From the NCBI GenBank assembly GCA_964477265.1, contig CAYZDJ010000011.1:1-64000 (forward strand): 64,000 nt of DNA, in the 5' to 3' direction. The stretch's first letter is position 1. Every line of letters begins with the position of its first letter. Both the position numbers and the translations under genes were made by a program. This DNA is from CAIVPM01 sp964477265 (GTDB lineage Bacteria; Bacteroidota; Bacteroidia; Chitinophagales; Chitinophagaceae). The notes under the pieces are model-generated. The model saw nothing but the letters and a program-made list of their open reading frames with translations. It was not told the origin of the DNA and made no database searches. This document shows, one piece after another, positions 60,018-64,000 of this stretch.

Positions 60018-62645
60018 TTATTCTTTAACAAATTTCAAGGTTTTAACTTCATTTTCATTTTTAATCACTACCATATAATTTGCTTTTGGTAATGATGAAG
60101 TATTTAATTCGAAAGACTGAGTGCCATTTGCTACTGCTACTTTTTTATCTAAAACAACCCTGCCCAAATAATCAACAATTTGAATAGTGCTTATTGTGCT
60201 ATTAACAGCTGAACTTGTAATTTGAACATTAACAAACTCTTTAGCAGGATTAGGATATAATTGAACTGATTGTTTTTCTCCTATTTTAACTACTACAATA
60301 TTGCTGTAGCTGAACTTGCCATTATCATCATTTATTTTTAAACGATAATATAGGTTAGCAGCATTTTGCTTGTAAGCATTTTCATCAGCATATTGATAGA
60401 AAGCAGCATTTGTAGTATTTCCAAGTGCATTTACGGTGCCAATGCTTTCAAAGTTAGTTCCATTTATACTGCGTTCAACCTGGTAGTTTTTTATGCCTTC
60501 CTCAAGCTTGGTTTCCCATTTACAAGTAATATTTTTTGTATTTTGCTGCACGGTAAATGATGTTAATTTAACAGGCAAAGGTGCAGGCACTGAATAAATA
60601 CTAATATCATCTAAAAATAAATTTTGTCCTCCGCCATTTTTAGCTTTAAACGCTACATAAATAGGCTGGTTTTTATAATTCCATAATGATACTTTAACAG
60701 GTGTAGTTGTCCAGTTAGCTGCTACTGGCTTTGTCCATTCAGTAGCTAATGCTGTAGTAAGTGTTCTTAAAGTATTGCCTCCTTTTTTCCAAAGAGTTGT
60801 CCAATTTGCATTTAAAGGTGTACAGTCTGTTGTAACTTCAATTGAAAGTGTATCTTTTAATGCTGATGATGCAGTTGACCTTGCACGATATGCATAGTGG
60901 AATGAAAGGAAAACAGAATCGCTTGTATTATTAAAATTAAGTTGTTTTGAATTTAAATAATCTACATCTCCTACTGCTCCAGAATAATTGTAGAATTCTA
61001 TAGTTGCACAATTACTTCCTGTTTTAAAAGCTCTTGTGTCTGCAGTATCCCATGTTGTTGTTGCAAGTTGTGCGTTGTTAACTGTCCATCCTGTTGCAGT
61101 TGCATTTATTGCAGTTCCTTCAAATCCTTCTGTTAACGGCAAGCTGGTAACTGCAGGAGTTGTATTGGTAATATTAATTGTTGTTGTTAGTGTATCATTT
61201 GTATTTATACTATCTAAAATTCCATTTGGATAAGATGTAAATAGTTTTACAATGTTACTGCCAAGTGGCAAAGTTTGAGCAGGTAAGGCAAAAGTTGCAT
61301 TACGTGTAGGCTTAATACTTGTGTTAAAAGTTTGTGTTGCCACAACTGAACCATTAACCATCATATTAACAGTTATTGTATTTAACACATTAACACCATA
61401 GTTGGTAACTTTTAACTTAGGAATAAAACTATTGTTGCTGCAAGTTGGTAAAGCATTATACACACTTCCACAATTAATAAATTCGTAACCACCAGGACTA
61501 ACAATTGTTGTAGCACCTGCTTCATTTTGTGGAGTACCATCTGGTGGCAAATGACCTTTAGTTGTTAAATATCCTGCTCTGAAATTTTGAACTACATAGT
61601 GCATCCTTTTAACTTGTCCATTTGTAAACAAAGACATGCAAGGATCATCTGAATAATCCATATAATTCTGATACATCATTTCAGCTGAATTAGTGCAATT
61701 ATTTTGAATTCCAGAACTAGAAAGCGTGCAACTACCATTTGAACTGGTGCCATAATTTGGAGTACTCGTAGGAGGCGTATCGTCAGCAGTTAACAACAAA
61801 CTTGCTGGTAAAGATTTTCCAGGAGTCGTTAAGTTACCACTAAAATCTGTACTAGTTGTTGAGCAACCTCCTTCAAATGTATGACGTAAGCCCATGTTAT
61901 GACCTATTTCATGCACTGCAGTTCTTGCCAAAGCATACTCTTTTGAAGAGTAACAAGGATTATTTGCAAATACTTCCTCATCAACACACACACCATCTGC
62001 ACTTGTACCAGTTGTTACACCTGGTCCAATTTGAGGCGAAATGCCCAACAAACCTGTAGTTGAAAAACCCTGTCCAATCCATATGTTATAATATTTTGTA
62101 ACATCCCAGGCATTTAAACCTCCTGTTGAAGTAGTTTTAATTGACTGTGCCTGAGTTTGAGCAATCATTAGTGAGCTACTCACAACTTTTCTTTCAATAC
62201 CAGTGGTTGCTTTACCACTAACGTCTCTGCGTGCCAAAGCAAAACGCATCAACGAGTGACCACGTACATTTAAAAAAGATGGTGCATTATTACTATCTGC
62301 ATTAAAACCAGAATAGTCTTCATTTAATCTATCAATAAAAAACTGCACATTGTCATCTGTAACCTTGTATGGGTTTGAAGTAACTATATGTACTACAACA
62401 GGAATTATCACAGTGTCAGTACCATTTGGAAATGCTTCTGTAACAGGATGTGCTGCTAAATAAGCTGCAACATCTTTTTGTTTATCTTCATAATCCTTCC
62501 TAAAATCAGGATCTGTTTTTAATCGCTCATTAATTGCTTCCATTGTAGCACACCTGCGAACTTTTTGGGCAAGCACATTATTACTACTAAAACAACTAAA
62601 AATAATTGCTATTAACAGCAGTTGTTTGTAAATGTTCAATTTCAT
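60018..62645 (-). CDS. M43 (pappalysin-like) zinc metalloprotease with T9SS sorting domain
   Basis: An 875-residue secreted metalloprotease of the metzincin M43 family. The signal peptide ends near NVLAQKV. The pro-region (about residues 30-65) is of the type RRCATMEAINERLKTDPDF. The catalytic domain has HEIGHNMGLRHTF, with zinc ligands H245, H249 and H255, catalytic E246, and the Met-turn in QNYMDYSDDPCMSLFT. A CARDB-like and beta-sandwich region (about residues 370-700) follows, then a fibronectin-like part. The C-terminus LYPNPAKEFVNVQI ... VKTLKFVKE is a T9SS type A sorting domain. Likely roles are protein digestion or surface processing. Confidence 0.9.
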   Translation of the reverse strand: MKLNIYKQLLLIAIIFSCFSSNNVLAQKVRRCATMEAINERLKTDPDFRKDYEDKQKDVAAYLAAHPVTEAFPNGTDTVIIPVVVHIVTSNPYKVTDDNVQFFIDRLNEDYSGFNADSNNAPSFLNVRGHSLMRFALARRDVSGKATTGIERKVVSSSLMIAQTQAQSIKTTSTGGLNAWDVTKYYNIWIGQGFSTTGLLGISPQIGPGVTTGTSADGVCVDEEVFANNPCYSSKEYALARTAVHEIGHNMGLRHTFEGGCSTTSTDFSGNLTTPGKSLPASLLLTADDTPPTSTPNYGTSSNGSCTLSSSGIQNNCTNSAEMMYQNYMDYSDDPCMSLFTNGQVKRMHYVVQNFRAGYLTTKGHLPPDGTPQNEAGATTIVSPGGYEFINCGSVYNALPTCSNNSFIPKLKVTNYGVNVLNTITVNMMVNGSVVATQTFNTSIKPTRNATFALPAQTLPLGSNIVKLFTSYPNGILDSINTNDTLTTTINITNTTPAVTSLPLTEGFEGTAINATATGWTVNNAQLATTTWDTADTRAFKTGSNCATIEFYNYSGAVGDVDYLNSKQLNFNNTSDSVFLSFHYAYRARSTASSALKDTLSIEVTTDCTPLNANWTTLWKKGGNTLRTLTTALATEWTKPVAANWTTTPVKVSLWNYKNQPIYVAFKAKNGGGQNLFLDDISIYSVPAPLPVKLTSFTVQQNTKNITCKWETKLEEGIKNYQVERSINGTNFESIGTVNALGNTTNAAFYQYADENAYKQNAANLYYRLKINDDNGKFSYSNIVVVKIGEKQSVQLYPNPAKEFVNVQITSSAVNSTISTIQIVDYLGRVVLDKKVAVANGTQSFELNTSSLPKANYMVVIKNENEVKTLKFVKE

Positions 62646-62763
62646 TTTCTGTATAATTTAAAAAAATAGTGTGGCAAGATAATCGATTTCGTGAAAAAAA
62701 AGATTAAAATGCGATTATTACTGTAATTCAAAAAAAGAAAATGAAAGACGAATAAAATATGGA

Positions 62764-64000
62764 TTAGTTTAAAAGGGTAACCACGCCCTCTCTTTCCATG
62801 ATTAAATAACCTAACTTATCATTGCTGATGCCATCTTTAAGTTGATAGCTAAACATCAGCTCATTATTGGTTACAGAAGTTTCGAAATATTTGAATTGTA
62901 TATTGTTATGGTGCTTTAAGTCATTGCCAATCTCGTATAAATGTGTTGATAAAATAAAAAGTGCATTTTGCTTTTTTTGCAACCCTTCTATTACAGCTGT
63001 GCTGCATTTCATTGCATCTTGAATGTTGGTGCCTTTGAATAATTCATCAATTAAAATAAGCCACTTTTTATTGTCATTCACTTTTTCAATTGTGCTTTTA
63101 ATTCTTTTTACTTCGTTAAAAAAATAGCTCTCATTTTTAAAAATATTGTCAATAATATTAATGTTGCTAAGCAAGCCATTAAAATAACTAAGCTCTATTT
63201 CTTTTGCAGGAACAGGAAAACCAAGATGTGCCAAATAAACAGTTACTCCTACAGCTTTTATAAAAGTGCTTTTGCCAGCCATGTTTGCTCCAGTTAAAAA
63301 CAAAAAGTTTTTATCCTTTTTCAGTTCAATATTATAAGCAACAGCTGCAGGCAAAAGCAAATGGTGTAAAGCATTTGCCTTTATTATTGGCTCGTCAGTG
63401 TCAATAAATTTAGGAAAAGAAAAATCACTTTTCGAAATTGATTCAACCACGCTTAAATAAGCATCCATCTTGCAATACACTTCAATCAGCTCAAAACAAT
63501 CATGCTTAAAATTGTTGCGTAACTGGCTTGCCAACTCAAGTACCTGCCTTTTTGAAATGGCTTTTATATCCTTTATTTCTATCAGTTGTTTTACCCAATT
63601 TTTGTTTATGTACAATTCAATTTTATCCAACCAAAATTTTACAATGTTGCTTTTTGAAGCATCAAGCAAGGTCTCAATTTTTTTAAGCCCTTTAACAAAT
63701 TGTATAAAATGTTGCAACGAATATTTTGACAAGGAAAAATCGCCTTTGGAAAAAACAGAATACAGGAAACTATTGACAGCATTGCATTGCGATGGATAAG
63801 AATTGATAGCAGTGTCATAAAACTTTTCCATAACCATTATAGTTCCATTGCTGATAGTTGCTGGAATCTGATGTTTAATTTCTACTAAATGTTTGAACGT
63901 ATTTTGCGTATCAATAATTGAGGAAATGCTGTTTAAGGGCGATGCAAGTAGCTGTTGCAAATAAAATTTACCACCATTTGTTTGTGCATGGTCAAATACA
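62764..64000 (-). CDS. MutS-family DNA mismatch repair ATPase, partial
   Basis: The visible 411 C-terminal residues belong to a MutS-like protein; the gene continues past the window edge, since the frame is open upstream and reads VFDHAQTNGGKFY, a family motif. Domain III helices are followed by the ABC-type ATPase: Walker A FLTGANMAGKSTFIKAVG, the ABC/Walker B region ILIDELFKGTNIQDAM, and the STHLYEIG switch. It lacks a Smr tail, so MutS2 is less likely. It resembles the short MutS-related ATPases of Bacteroidota (MutSd-like). The apparent start at 63960 is a TTG inside the gene, not the true start. Confidence 0.82.
   Translation of the reverse strand, partial: VFDHAQTNGGKFYLQQLLASPLNSISSIIDTQNTFKHLVEIKHQIPATISNGTIMVMEKFYDTAINSYPSQCNAVNSFLYSVFSKGDFSLSKYSLQHFIQFVKGLKKIETLLDASKSNIVKFWLDKIELYINKNWVKQLIEIKDIKAISKRQVLELASQLRNNFKHDCFELIEVYCKMDAYLSVVESISKSDFSFPKFIDTDEPIIKANALHHLLLPAAVAYNIELKKDKNFLFLTGANMAGKSTFIKAVGVTVYLAHLGFPVPAKEIELSYFNGLLSNINIIDNIFKNESYFFNEVKRIKSTIEKVNDNKKWLILIDELFKGTNIQDAMKCSTAVIEGLQKKQNALFILSTHLYEIGNDLKHHNNIQFKYFETSVTNNELMFSYQLKDGISNDKLGYLIMEREGVVTLLN

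Overview
The window is an AT-rich chromosomal segment from a member of the Bacteroidota, most likely family Chitinophagaceae or a close relative. This placement rests on gene content: a serine palmitoyltransferase for sphingolipids, an S46 dipeptidyl-peptidase, a family DUF2851 protein, five proteins with type IX secretion (T9SS) C-terminal sorting domains, LytTR two-component genes with TPR histidine kinases, and TAnnTTTG -7 promoter boxes in place of a classical -10. The taxonomic call is inference; no rRNA is present.

Layout. 0.3-11.2 kb: lipid and core-metabolism genes (spt, asnB, DUF2851, fatty acid desaturase, glycosyltransferase 2), three small lipoproteins, an OsmC protein, an outer-membrane-type protein, a DinB-like protein and a TPR protein. 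11.2-23.2 kb: serS, a 1379-residue T9SS surface protein with an exact 335-bp internal duplication, two pseudouridine synthases, an orphan PaaD-like protein, a coiled-coil exported protein and lon. 23.5-31.7 kb: an S46 DPP7-like peptidase, an orphan xanthine dehydrogenase small subunit, an OmpH-like protein, an amino acid permease, a decayed secreted-protein gene and an ECF sigma/anti-sigma-like pair. 31.8-46.8 kb: a uracil-DNA glycosylase gene broken by an in-frame TGA, a LytS/LytTR-type two-component pair beside an 1886-residue tail-fibre-like protein with a C-terminal S74 self-cleaving chaperone domain, a T9SS protein, DUF3467, DUF72, and a TPR hybrid lipoprotein/histidine kinase. 46.9-56.6 kb: two large T9SS repeat proteins flanking an unrecognised 319-residue protein and an intergenic region full of palindromic repeats. 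56.8-64 kb: an orphan LytTR regulator, a serine-recombinase relic running into tRNA-Ser(TGA), grpE-dnaJ, an M43 metalloprotease and a MutS-family ATPase cut by the window end.

The genes fall into housekeeping units (serS, lon, grpE-dnaJ, rRNA modification) interleaved with a surface/secretion programme. Export of the five sorting-domain proteins needs a T9SS encoded elsewhere. The LytS/LytTR pair could control the adjacent fibre protein, but this is inferred from position only.

I found no complete undescribed defence or mobile system. The strongest unusual signals are the recombinase relic fused to tRNA-Ser, a 149-bp nested palindrome with a dispersed relative, the S74 fibre protein, the unknown two-repeat protein at 51.3 kb, and word-like micro-repeats that sit in intergenic leaders and also inside coding genes (asnB and two T9SS proteins).
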